From: Pseudodesulfovibrio nedwellii
GTDB taxonomy: Bacteria > Desulfobacterota > Desulfovibrionia > Desulfovibrionales > Desulfovibrionaceae
Assembly: GCF_027923765.1 (NCBI RefSeq)
Contig: NZ_AP026709.1
Location: 2,909,501 to 2,973,500, forward strand
DNA: 64,000 bases
Direction of reading: 5' to 3'
Both the position numbers and the translations under genes were made by a program. The notes under the pieces were generated by a model. It ran no database searches and had not been told where the DNA came from. It saw nothing but the letters and a program-made list of their open reading frames with translations. This document shows positions 1 through 7,242 of this stretch, piece by piece. The stretch's first letter is position 1, and every line of letters starts with the position of its first letter.

Positions 1-506
1 ATACTGTTTGTCAGCAGGGAGACAATACCCCCGAGAAATGCACCGACACTTGCTCCGGCCAGCCCTTGCATGGCTGCTTCGAGTAGAAAGATGCGCAAGA
101 TCATTGAATCCAGTGCGCCGAGGCATTTCATGACCCCGATTTCCGAGAATCGTTCGGTGACGGACATGAGTTGGGCGTTGATAATACCCACGGTACAAAC
201 CAAGAGCGAAAGGATGACGATCCATCGTTCCTTGGCGGACATGGTGACTGCACTTTGCGCTGTATCCACATCGTATCCCGCTTGGAGTAATGCTCGGGCC
301 GCGTCTTTTCCGCCGTGTTCAAGCAGCCCTGCCGCTATATCCAGATTAACCAGCACGAAGCTCAGGAACGAAACGGCCAGCACCAGACTCGAGACCGTGA
401 TCATGGAACGGAAGAACCGAACCTTCAGGCTCTTGAAGCTGATCTCCACCGATTTGGAGAAGGGAAGCGAGATAAGGCGGTCAACCTTTCCTGCGGGAAT
501 GTTCAT
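1..506 (-). CDS. FtsX/MacB-like ABC transporter permease (partial, C-terminus outside window)
   Basis: Reading leftwards from the ATG at 506, the frame stays open to the window edge, giving about 168 residues. The start has an AAGGA ribosome site about 6 nt upstream and an in-frame stop shortly before it. A short cytoplasmic stretch leads into a membrane helix near residues 35-57, then a soluble stretch, then two more hydrophobic segments separated by a motif like VTERFSEIGVMKCLGA. That arrangement, with a glycine-rich last helix, is typical of the C-terminal FtsX-like permease domain of MacB/LolCE-type ABC systems, which act in envelope export or lipoprotein handling. The substrate cannot be told. 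The ATPase partner is not in the window and probably lies to the left. Confidence 0.75.
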   Translation of the reverse strand, partial: MNIPAGKVDRLISLPFSKSVEISFKSLKVRFFRSMITVSSLVLAVSFLSFVLVNLDIAAGLLEHGGKDAARALLQAGYDVDTAQSAVTMSAKERWIVILSLLVCTVGIINAQLMSVTERFSEIGVMKCLGALDSMILRIFLLEAAMQGLAGASVGAFLGGIVSLLTNS

Positions 507-621
507 GCGTATCCTTCGAATTCACTGATAAATATTCAATTCCTCCCATAGTAGGCTCAACCTGCATCCATGACAAGGATAAATGGACCGCAAGGGGGTG
601 ATTTTATGGAAGAGACTGATT

Positions 622-1395
622 TTATGGGGTATCGAATCGACGATGTTTTATAGCGGAGTGGTTTGCAATGTGCGACAGACAGGTGTCGAGAAAGTCTATG
701 GCCGCTTGATTCATGCGTTGATGATGCAGCATAACTCCGACGTTTCCTGTTTGAATGGCGTCCTCGAATTCTTTGGCGAGAGCGTCCCAGCCTTGAACAG
801 AATTGGTTTCGTTTCGGGTGTGCAGGTCAACGTTGATGGGGATGTCCGGTAAGGTATCGGGAAGCGGAACTTTGCGCTGTTCTCCAGCAGAACGGGAGAC
901 ACACGCATAGCCAAGTTCGATCAGCGCTTCTCCCGTCTGTGCGTCGAATCGGTTCCACGGTGGAGTAAACGCCGGGTAAAAAGATTCTCCCATGATTGAG
1001 TTCAATCGGTCGCGTCCTTTTTTTAGGGCCGTTCTTTTGTCAGAGGTAGGTCGTTGGTCGCCGAATTCCGAATTCTTACCCGAGGTTTGGTGGCTGCGAT
1101 GCTGCCAGCCGTGTTGGTGCCAGCAGAATACAGGGCTGTCTCCGGCCCAATGTATGAGGATATCCCAACGGGCCTGCGTGAGCCATGCCGGAGTGACAGC
1201 CATGTGGAGGGGGATGCCATGCGTGATGAACAGGTCCATCATTTGATGGCAGTTATTACTGGGAACGGCCACGTCATCGGCACGAAAGAATATTTCCGTT
1301 CCGGCCGGGGCTGCGTCGAGCAAATGGCCTATTCTTTGTATGCCGTCCGTAGACGGGGTGAGCCATAGCGATGAAATATGTGTTTTGACGATCAT
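622..1395 (-). CDS. Polysaccharide deacetylase-like (NodB/DUF2334-type) protein
   Basis: 257 residues, no signal peptide. Landmarks of carbohydrate esterase family 4-like TIM barrels are visible: FRADDVAV near residue 36 (paired aspartates), the histidine set HQHGWQHRSH near 93-102, and FTPPWNRFD near 144. The usual product is a metal-dependent deacetylase acting on N-acetyl sugars; the short cytoplasmic form without secretion signal suggests an intracellular or surface-polymer precursor role, but the substrate is unknown. It starts 6 nt after the stop of the upstream SpoIIE phosphatase, so the two are almost certainly co-transcribed. Function call is by motif only. Confidence 0.7.
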   Translation of the reverse strand: MIVKTHISSLWLTPSTDGIQRIGHLLDAAPAGTEIFFRADDVAVPSNNCHQMMDLFITHGIPLHMAVTPAWLTQARWDILIHWAGDSPVFCWHQHGWQHRSHQTSGKNSEFGDQRPTSDKRTALKKGRDRLNSIMGESFYPAFTPPWNRFDAQTGEALIELGYACVSRSAGEQRKVPLPDTLPDIPINVDLHTRNETNSVQGWDALAKEFEDAIQTGNVGVMLHHQRMNQAAIDFLDTCLSHIANHSAIKHRRFDTP

Positions 1396-1401
1396 GAGGG
1401 A

Positions 1402-2880
1402 TCAGGACTCCACGCCTTTGATGACCACCAGTGTGAGGTCGTCCTCGCGAAAGTCCGACCCGGAGAATTCAAGTACTGCGTCACAGAGTTCTTTCATGAT
1501 GGTTTGTGCGTCTTTGTCATTGTTTTTTCGAATAATTTCACGGATGCGTTCGCCGCCGAACATTTCTCCGGCGGGGCTGTGCGCTTCCCATATGCCGTCA
1601 GTACAGATGAAAATGATTTCACCTGGATCAGGCAAATCCATGGTTTTTTCGTGGAACTTCCATTCCGATTCGACTCCCAGAGGGATGTCTGCGCCTCTCA
1701 GTTCCGTGAACGTGTCGGTTGCCGGGGCATAAACCAAGGGTTGTTGATGACCTGCGTTGACCCACGTTGCGGTTTGTAATGTCGGGTCCATGACCATAAA
1801 AAACAAGGTCATGAATCGGCCTGTTTCACCGATGTCATGCGTCAGATGTTTGTTGGCCCGCGCGATGTTTTCCGTGGCCGATCCCGGCGTTGCTGCATTT
1901 TGTCGGATCACGGCCCGTCCTGCTGTCATGAGCAGGGCTGCGCCGATACCATGACCGGATACGTCGCCCACGGCAACAGCCAACTGTCCGCATGAATCCA
2001 GATCGCATTGGATGAAATCGTAAAAATCACCGCCGGTTTCGTCCGAGAAAAGACTGACACCCGCGATATCCAGTCCCGGAAAATCGGGTTGCTCGGACGG
2101 CAGGAAATGTTGCTGGACCTCCTTGGCGATGAGGAGCCCTTCGCGCATTCGGACACCTTCACGCAGTGCGCCGATCATGGCGTTTGTATGCCCGGCGATA
2201 ACGCCGAGTTCATCCGAAGTGGTCACGGGGACGCGGCGGGTCAGATCGCCTTGTGCTATGTTTTCAAGGACCATGGTTTCTGTGTTGAATAGGAGCCGAA
2301 GATTTTTGGTATAGGAAAAAATCAGGTTGACCACCATGATGAGCAGAAAAGCCATGATGAAGATGATTTCAAGCAGGACCGAGCGGTTCAGGAAGCCCAC
2401 GGCCGACATGGTCAGTTCCTGATTCGCCAGCCATTGTACATCACGGATGATGACCAACAAAAGAATGGAAGTAATCAGACAGATGGTCAGGGTGGCTACA
2501 AAGGAAAATTTGCGTGTCATGGGTGTCAGTTTGCGCGGCGGATCGTATTCGGCCTGCCCTGTTAGGGCTGTGTTGATAACCGTACGTTCTCGCTCAAGGC
2601 CGAGGTCCAGTCCGGCAAAAAAGCCGATGGTGAAAATGCCTAGAGCCAGTTTAAGTCCACTTTGTAGGATCGGAAAGCTGTAGCCGAATTGCAGGATAAG
2701 GGCGGCCATCAATCCCGCGCCAAGAAACAGGAGCAAGTCCATCCGAAATTGTAGAAAGGCCTGCCGGATTTGTGGGGCGGTTTCGACCAGTTTTTTTTGG
2801 ATGAATTCGCGGACAAGATAGGCTGTTGCCATGGGGACAAGAATGACCAAACCAAGCTCCCAGACCGGGAGCCGTATCAT
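1402..2880 (-). CDS. Membrane-anchored HAMP / SpoIIE-type (PP2C) serine phosphatase
   Basis: 492 residues. The N-terminal third has several hydrophobic segments (around residues 8-22, 48-75, 78-90, 127-148 and 168-190), followed by a HAMP-like linker (NIAQGDLTRRVPV) and a PP2C/SpoIIE catalytic domain from about residue 265. Metal-binding motifs are intact: GGDFYDF, GDVSGHGIGAA, and CTDGIWEA with a final FREDDLTLVV. Such proteins dephosphorylate a STAS-domain anti-sigma antagonist in partner-switching pathways. No STAS gene is adjacent; the only one in the window is at 33.2 kb, beside another SpoIIE protein. The start lies 6 nt after a short membrane ORF and has a poor ribosome site, suggesting translational coupling. 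Confidence 0.88.
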   Translation of the reverse strand: MIRLPVWELGLVILVPMATAYLVREFIQKKLVETAPQIRQAFLQFRMDLLLFLGAGLMAALILQFGYSFPILQSGLKLALGIFTIGFFAGLDLGLERERTVINTALTGQAEYDPPRKLTPMTRKFSFVATLTICLITSILLLVIIRDVQWLANQELTMSAVGFLNRSVLLEIIFIMAFLLIMVVNLIFSYTKNLRLLFNTETMVLENIAQGDLTRRVPVTTSDELGVIAGHTNAMIGALREGVRMREGLLIAKEVQQHFLPSEQPDFPGLDIAGVSLFSDETGGDFYDFIQCDLDSCGQLAVAVGDVSGHGIGAALLMTAGRAVIRQNAATPGSATENIARANKHLTHDIGETGRFMTLFFMVMDPTLQTATWVNAGHQQPLVYAPATDTFTELRGADIPLGVESEWKFHEKTMDLPDPGEIIFICTDGIWEAHSPAGEMFGGERIREIIRKNNDKDAQTIMKELCDAVLEFSGSDFREDDLTLVVIKGVES

Positions 2881-2886
2881 GAAAGG

Positions 2887-2979
2887 TCAGACCCGGCCGC
2901 CGTATATGGCCCCGCCAAGCACGGCGAGCAGGTAATAGGCCAGAGGCCGGATGGCGGACATTGTCGTTCCCTTCTGCAT
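2887..2979 (-). CDS. Possible small hydrophobic leader peptide upstream of the SpoIIE gene
   Basis: A 30-codon frame (or 24 codons from the internal ATG at 2961) ends 6 nt before the SpoIIE phosphatase ATG. It has AAGGGA about 9 nt before the first ATG, and the internal ATG is preceded by GAAGGGAA. The peptide contains a hydrophobic stretch (PLAYYLLAVLGGAIYGG) that could span the membrane. The following gene has almost no Shine-Dalgarno sequence, so this frame could exist for translational coupling. It is too short to confirm by eye and could be chance. Confidence 0.4.
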   Translation of the reverse strand: MQKGTTMSAIRPLAYYLLAVLGGAIYGGRV

Positions 2980-3098
2980 TCGAACCGATCCCTTTTTTGT
3001 CTTCTATACCTTTGCCAAGAGGCACGATCTTGTTTAATCATAGGTCAGTGTCCACCTCGTGGACAAGTCTTAATTCTGAAAAAGGCAGTGTCGAACCG

Positions 3099-3716
3099 AT
3101 GAAAAAAAAGTGTACGATTATTTTGGCGGCAATGGTTTGCTCCGTACTGTTCTTTGGAACAATGGCTTTGGCCGGAGATGATTTTCCTACATCCCTTGCG
3201 GGTTTTTCGTTGGGGGATGATGTCAAAAGTTATTCTGATTATTGTCATTTGGAGAAGGCTGTTCCTGGTTCGGATGCTCCGTTTTTGAGCGAAGCTATTA
3301 TCAAGTCTGACGTTCTGCCCGGCGTTAGGGGTGGAAGTTTGATCTTTGGCAACTGTAACCACAAGAATGAACTTGTTGGTATCAAGTTGAAATTTCATGA
3401 TCGTGGCAAAGGACTTTTTGACAAACTGTACAAACGGTATGAGAAGAAATTTGGTGAGCCTGACAATTACGTGGGTGATGCCTTCAAGAACGTCATAGCC
3501 TGGCAGTGGGTGTTCAAGAATGACAGCAAGGAAGAAGTTGCTCTGGTGCTTATGTGGAGTCGCAGCCAGCAGATGCGCCCTGGTGTTTCTATTAAGCTGA
3601 CGCATAAAACTCGCGTGAAGCAGGAACTAGATTGTTATCTGGCGATGGATGAAGATAAAAAGATGAATGAAAAGAGAAGTCGGATCAAGTCTCTGGATCA
3701 ATATATTCCCCGCTAG
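3099..3716 (+). CDS. Exported protein of unknown function
   Basis: 205 residues from the ATG at 3099; the open frame extends further upstream, but this ATG begins a clear signal peptide (MKKKC, hydrophobic core, cleavage after MALA). The mature part starts GDDFPTSLAGFSLGDDV, a beginning common in small periplasmic proteins of Desulfovibrio-like bacteria, and has about four cysteines and a charged C-terminus. I do not recognise a domain. It ends two bases before the next ATG, so it probably forms an operon with the following unknown gene and the PqqD-like gene. Confidence 0.7.
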   Translation: MKKKCTIILAAMVCSVLFFGTMALAGDDFPTSLAGFSLGDDVKSYSDYCHLEKAVPGSDAPFLSEAIIKSDVLPGVRGGSLIFGNCNHKNELVGIKLKFHDRGKGLFDKLYKRYEKKFGEPDNYVGDAFKNVIAWQWVFKNDSKEEVALVLMWSRSQQMRPGVSIKLTHKTRVKQELDCYLAMDEDKKMNEKRSRIKSLDQYIPR

Positions 3717-3718
3717 GC

Positions 3719-4636
3719 ATGGCTGAATATCTTTGGAATGGCCTTGGTGTTGTTGCACCTGACGCATGGGAACCTGCCGCTATCGAGCGGGATGGGTTGA
3801 CTCTTGCCGAGGGTGGGCAGCCAGTATGCGAACTCAAGTGGAACCGCATTCGCGGTTCCTTTTCTTTTGAAAAGCATATCAAGAAGCTCACTAAGGGCCA
3901 CAAAGGAGCGGCCATAAGCGGTGTTGCCGATGAAGAGACGCCTCCCGCTTGGAATGATGCCTTGAAAATATTGGCTGAATCCGGTCTTCGTTCCCGGAGT
4001 TTTATTTGGCAGGCTTCCGGTGTGCGTGGCATTGGTGCAACCTTGTATAATCCCGGTACCGGACTGGCCGCGCTGGTGCAGTTTTTTATTCGTGCCGAGT
4101 CCGATGAAGATCGGGCTGCTGATGTTTTGGCTTCGCTCCGTGATTATTCGAGTGGGAAAAGTCTGCCATGGACCATGTTTGGAGTGACTGCGCGAGTTCC
4201 GGCAGAGTTTATTCTCGATACATTTTCGTTTCAGCCAGGGCATTATCGTGTTCAATATTGGCGGCCTAAATCTGGTAAGATGTCAGAGCGTGTTCCGCCG
4301 GGGAAAGGGCTGGGAACCCAACTTACGTTTGAACGATTTGCACCGGCTTCGGTTTTGCTGCGGCATACCGGTTTGGCCGAATGGATCGCTGAGACTGTGA
4401 AGGAAACACCTGAAATCGAGGCTTTTGTAAGTCAGTCGTCGAGAGTTGCGTGGAACAGCGCCCTCAAGACATCGTTGCTTCGTAAGACATTACGGCGTGA
4501 AGTGTATTCTCAAGGGCGGGCTTGGACGACTGAAACAGGGAATGCCATCCTTTCTGTGTGTGCGTCGGGGACAGTCCCTGCACCTGAAATTTTGTTTGCC
4601 GATATTTGTGGGAGTTACGCACTTGTTCAAGAATAA
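3719..4636 (+). CDS. Conserved-looking protein of unknown function, partner of the PqqD-like gene
   Basis: 305 residues, soluble, without signal peptide or membrane helices. It starts 2 nt after the upstream stop, and its stop overlaps the start of the PqqD-like gene by 14 nt, so translation of the pair is probably coupled. Visible stretches include WNRIRGSFSFEKH, PWTMFGVTARVP and FQPGHYRVQYWRPKSG, which suggest a beta-rich fold. I recognise no catalytic motif. The tight coupling to a PqqD-like peptide-binding protein suggests a joint role, but no radical-SAM enzyme or precursor peptide is visible nearby. Confidence 0.7.
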   Translation: MAEYLWNGLGVVAPDAWEPAAIERDGLTLAEGGQPVCELKWNRIRGSFSFEKHIKKLTKGHKGAAISGVADEETPPAWNDALKILAESGLRSRSFIWQASGVRGIGATLYNPGTGLAALVQFFIRAESDEDRAADVLASLRDYSSGKSLPWTMFGVTARVPAEFILDTFSFQPGHYRVQYWRPKSGKMSERVPPGKGLGTQLTFERFAPASVLLRHTGLAEWIAETVKETPEIEAFVSQSSRVAWNSALKTSLLRKTLRREVYSQGRAWTTETGNAILSVCASGTVPAPEILFADICGSYALVQE

Positions 4637-5000
4637 ATCGCCTGAACCTGTCATCTCGCGCGCCGAGGCCCTGAATATGGTTCCAGTGAAGAACAGGGCC
4701 GTGGAAGAGATTGCATTGCCTGATGGTTTGGTGCGGCTGGCATATCCCTTGGCGATAAAACCGTGGTTTGGACGGTTGGCTGAAAAGGTCGGTATGTGGG
4801 ACAAGAAACCCATGATCAAACAGGTTGAACTCGATGAACTGGGAGCGTTTGTTTGGGAACGAATCAATGGCGAACGTTCTGTTCAACAGATTGCCGCAGA
4901 GTTGGCATCATTTTATGAAGTGCAGCCACGCGAGGCCGAGTTGAGTGTGACTGCGTTTATTAAAACGATTGGTCAACGAGGGATTATTGGGTTGAAATAG
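4623..5000 (+). CDS. PqqD-like (peptide chaperone family) protein
   Basis: About 125 residues using a TTG start at 4623, chosen because GGAG lies 8 nt upstream; the open frame runs further back without a better start. The C-terminal 70 residues have the PqqD/winged-helix pattern: VELDELGAFVWERINGERSVQQIAAEL, then FYEVQPREAELSVTAFIKTI. PqqD-family proteins bind precursor peptides and present them to radical-SAM enzymes in RiPP pathways, but many lone members of unknown role exist. The N-terminal part (about 55 residues) is not typical. It overlaps the upstream unknown gene by 14 nt. The start codon is uncertain. Confidence 0.7.
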   Translation: MFKNKSPEPVISRAEALNMVPVKNRAVEEIALPDGLVRLAYPLAIKPWFGRLAEKVGMWDKKPMIKQVELDELGAFVWERINGERSVQQIAAELASFYEVQPREAELSVTAFIKTIGQRGIIGLK

Positions 5001-5062
5001 TTTTTTGGGGTGGCCGTCTCCCAATTAGCCTTTGGCTGATTGATCATCTCCTTTTTTATAGA

Positions 5063-5808
5063 ATGCGTTGCGTGCATCCGCAGTGAAAATGCAAACGGTA
5101 TTATTGTAAAGGTTTCGCCTTTACGGCGACCTGCTTTTTTTGAGGCGAAAAAAAGGAGGCAAAAAACGCCTTCTTCGTTGTGCGTCTGATAGCGGACCCA
5201 AGAGCCTGTACGCGGCTTCACTGCCCGACAGGATTGTCTGTGGCACAGACTCGGTCGGGCTACGTTTCGCCGCGCGGGACAGGCTCTAAGGCCCGTTATC
5301 AATTTCTCGTCGTTGTAAGGGATTTCTCGGTGTAGGTGTTTGTTTTTGATTTGGGTTTTCGATAAATGCATACATATTTTTTGGTGTTTTATGCCATCGT
5401 GATAAATATATTTCATCATAGGTGTTTACTTTTAATTTCAAACTCTTCGCTCACCATAAAGGGCCTTGGGGTGTTTAACACCCCAACATCGCTCTCTCTC
5501 CGAAGACGAATTCTTTCCCGCTCAACCAGACGAAGACGGGAACCAGCCCTTGATTGGCGGTTTAGAAGCTGACCAATCGAAGGAGGCGGCTTTAGTCGGG
5601 GGATTAGACAATTTGTCTTAAACTGAAGGATAACGGGAGAGACAGGGCTTATATTTTTGACAGGGTGGAGCCGACTCGATTGGATCAGATTCTTACCGCA
5701 GATCATGGGGGCGGCCAAGCTCGTAAAGCGCCTTTTCTTTCGTCTATTTCTTTTGGCGCAGCAAAAGAAATAGACTCCGCCGGAAGGGCGCGCTTTAGCG
5801 CAATCTTT
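5063..5808 (-). repeat. Modular intergenic repeat, copy A (left module beta, right module delta)
   Basis: The gap 5001-5909 holds no convincing gene but a repeat read right to left. It starts after the terminator at 5807-5838 with a beta module: an inverted repeat of 13 bp (TATTTCTTTT stem, GCTGCGCC loop). Next comes the shared core at 5682-5704 (GATCTGCGG then AGAATCTGATCC on the minus strand). The long delta module follows, down to 5063. The delta part matches 49.2-49.8 kb over about 600 bp in opposite orientation, apart from about 95 extra AT-rich bases near 5340-5440 here. The 138-codon frame at 5416-5832 on the minus strand is judged spurious. Confidence 0.85.
5201..5287. other. Conserved multi-stem fold inside the delta module of repeat A
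   Basis: The outer arms AGAGCCTGT (5201-5209) and ACAGGCTCT (5279-5287) are perfectly complementary. Inside are CCCGAC/GTCGGG and a hairpin GTCTGT/ACAGAC. The copy at 49562-49649 keeps the outer and middle stems exactly and changes mainly loops. Could be an RNA structure or a DNA hairpin recognised by an enzyme. Confidence 0.5.
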
Positions 5809-5838
5809 AAAAAAATAAAACGCCGTCCTCAAGACGGC
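5807..5838 (-). terminator. Rho-independent terminator of the 3D-domain gene
   Basis: Stem GCCGTC/GACGGC (5822-5838) followed on the minus strand by GTTTTATTTTTTT. It lies about 70 nt past the stop of the gene at 5910-6302 and directly before repeat A. Confidence 0.75.
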
Positions 5839-5909
5839 ATCCTTATTTCTTTTCCCTCAATGGAGGCAGCCTCCATCCTTCTTCAGGCCCGCTGCTCGAA
5901 GCGCTCCCT

Positions 5910-6302
5910 CTACTTCCAGTAGATGGTCGCCGTCCGCTCTCCAAATTCCCGAGCTTTTTTTACATCGACCCCAAAATATAGATCAATCCGCCGTTTGAAT
6001 CGTTTATTCATTTTGTCCAAAACAACATAAGGTCCGCCGAGTCCTTCAATATGTACTTCGGCCTGATTCCCCAAGCCCATGGGAATAAGGTCGCGCGACA
6101 CTGCCACACTTTTCATGCCGGGTTTGAGCTTGTTCGCCCATGCCGCAACAAATGGATTGCCGTCTGTCTGCCCCCGCGTAGAGTTGTATGCCGTCACCGT
6201 CACCTCCAGACTTTTCCAGAATACCGGATTAGGAATACTCAACCCTGCACTCACAAAGGTCATCAGCCCGACCACGGTCATGGAAAGAATAAAATATTTC
6301 AT
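5910..6302 (-). CDS. 3D (Asp-Asp-Asp) domain protein, exported
   Basis: 130 residues. An N-terminal hydrophobic segment (residues 4-22) acts as signal peptide or anchor. The rest follows the double-psi beta-barrel 3D domain found in YuiC/MltA-like cell-wall proteins: VTVTAYNSTRGQTDGNP, then AVSRDLIPMGLG, GGPYVVLDKMNKRFKRRIDLYFG. In the family these aspartates form the active site of lytic-transglycosylase-like enzymes. Two of the three expected aspartates are clear (LDK and RIDLYFG). It probably acts in the periplasm on peptidoglycan. It is a single-gene unit with its own terminator. Confidence 0.75.
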   Translation of the reverse strand: MKYFILSMTVVGLMTFVSAGLSIPNPVFWKSLEVTVTAYNSTRGQTDGNPFVAAWANKLKPGMKSVAVSRDLIPMGLGNQAEVHIEGLGGPYVVLDKMNKRFKRRIDLYFGVDVKKAREFGERTATIYWK

Positions 6303-6387
6303 AACTCAGTGCGTTACATGAGGAAATAAAGATCGGCAAGACAATGTCGTTAGCGTCATCCTGTTTGGTTGTTTTCTGATGAATTGT

Positions 6388-7104
6388 TTATGATTCGGTG
6401 CAATATGCTGCGAATCGTTTCAGCACCGATGCTGATTCCGGTGTTTCAACCACCGCATCGCGAAGACTATTTGCATCCCCACCCTGATCCGTGATTTTCC
6501 CTCGCAATTGTTCAATATAATAGCAGATGGCCTCGGCATTGAATTCCGGGTGAAACTGTACTCCCCATGCGTGGTTGCCTACACGGAAACATTGGTGTGG
6601 ATCATGGTCGCTGGCAGCGAGCACGGTGGCGTTCGGTGGCAGGCTGAGTGCGGTTTGGGAATGGGTGACATGGCCCTTGAAAAATGAGGGCAGACCGCCA
6701 ATGAGTGGGTCGGCCATGCCGTTTTCGGTCAACGTGACATCGACGGTACCAATTTCCAATCCATTGGGATGAAATCCGGCCTCGCCGCCCAGAGCATGAG
6801 CCATCAGCTGATGGCCGAAACAAATGCCGAGCATGGGGAGTTCCGTATCAATGGCTTCGCGCAACCATTGGGTCGTAGCGGTTATCCATGGTAGATCATC
6901 TGTGACCATGTCGTGGGAGCCGGTGATGACACACCCTGCAATGTTGGCCGGATCGGGCAATGATGCGCTCGTGCGGACGTCCACACAGAGGCAATCTTCA
7001 AGGGACAATCCCATGCCATTGGCTGTCCAATGTTCGAAATCGTCGTGATCGTGGGTGAACTCTTCAAAAGTGCCGCCGGTTTTGATGATCAGGATTTTTT
7101 TCAT
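6388..7104 (-). CDS. Class I glutamine amidotransferase (GMP synthase glutaminase-like)
   Basis: 238 residues, cytoplasmic. The catalytic triad is visible: nucleophile cysteine in LGICFGHQLMAHALGG near residue 95, and the histidine-glutamate pair in GVQFHPEFNAE near 180. The N-terminus ILIIKTGGTF and GCVITGSHDMVTD fit the lone GATase1 family related to GuaA and YfeJ-like proteins, which hydrolyse glutamine to pass ammonia to a partner or act on gamma-glutamyl compounds. No synthetase domain is attached, so the true substrate is unknown. Divergent from the M48 peptidase gene. Confidence 0.85.
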   Translation of the reverse strand: MKKILIIKTGGTFEEFTHDHDDFEHWTANGMGLSLEDCLCVDVRTSASLPDPANIAGCVITGSHDMVTDDLPWITATTQWLREAIDTELPMLGICFGHQLMAHALGGEAGFHPNGLEIGTVDVTLTENGMADPLIGGLPSFFKGHVTHSQTALSLPPNATVLAASDHDPHQCFRVGNHAWGVQFHPEFNAEAICYYIEQLRGKITDQGGDANSLRDAVVETPESASVLKRFAAYCTES

Positions 7105-7242
7105 GAAAGACCTGCGAAAGCGTTTTGGAGTGAATGAAAGATTGGATGATGGCGCAAGGTATCCAGACTGTCAACGGGCCGTGTGTAGACTTGAATTGTT
7201 ACCCCGCTTTGCGGTATTGTATGGCAAGCACAGGAGAGTATA

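Noticed and set aside
3099-5000. RiPP cluster suggested by PqqD-like gene
   Set aside because: No precursor peptide, radical-SAM enzyme, protease or exporter is visible around it.
5416-5832. 138-codon frame in repeat A, with related frames in repeats B, C and D
   Set aside because: The frames run through hairpins and a terminator, share only repeat-derived sequence, have variable lengths, and substitutions such as Arg to Cys or Trp are common; they look noncoding.
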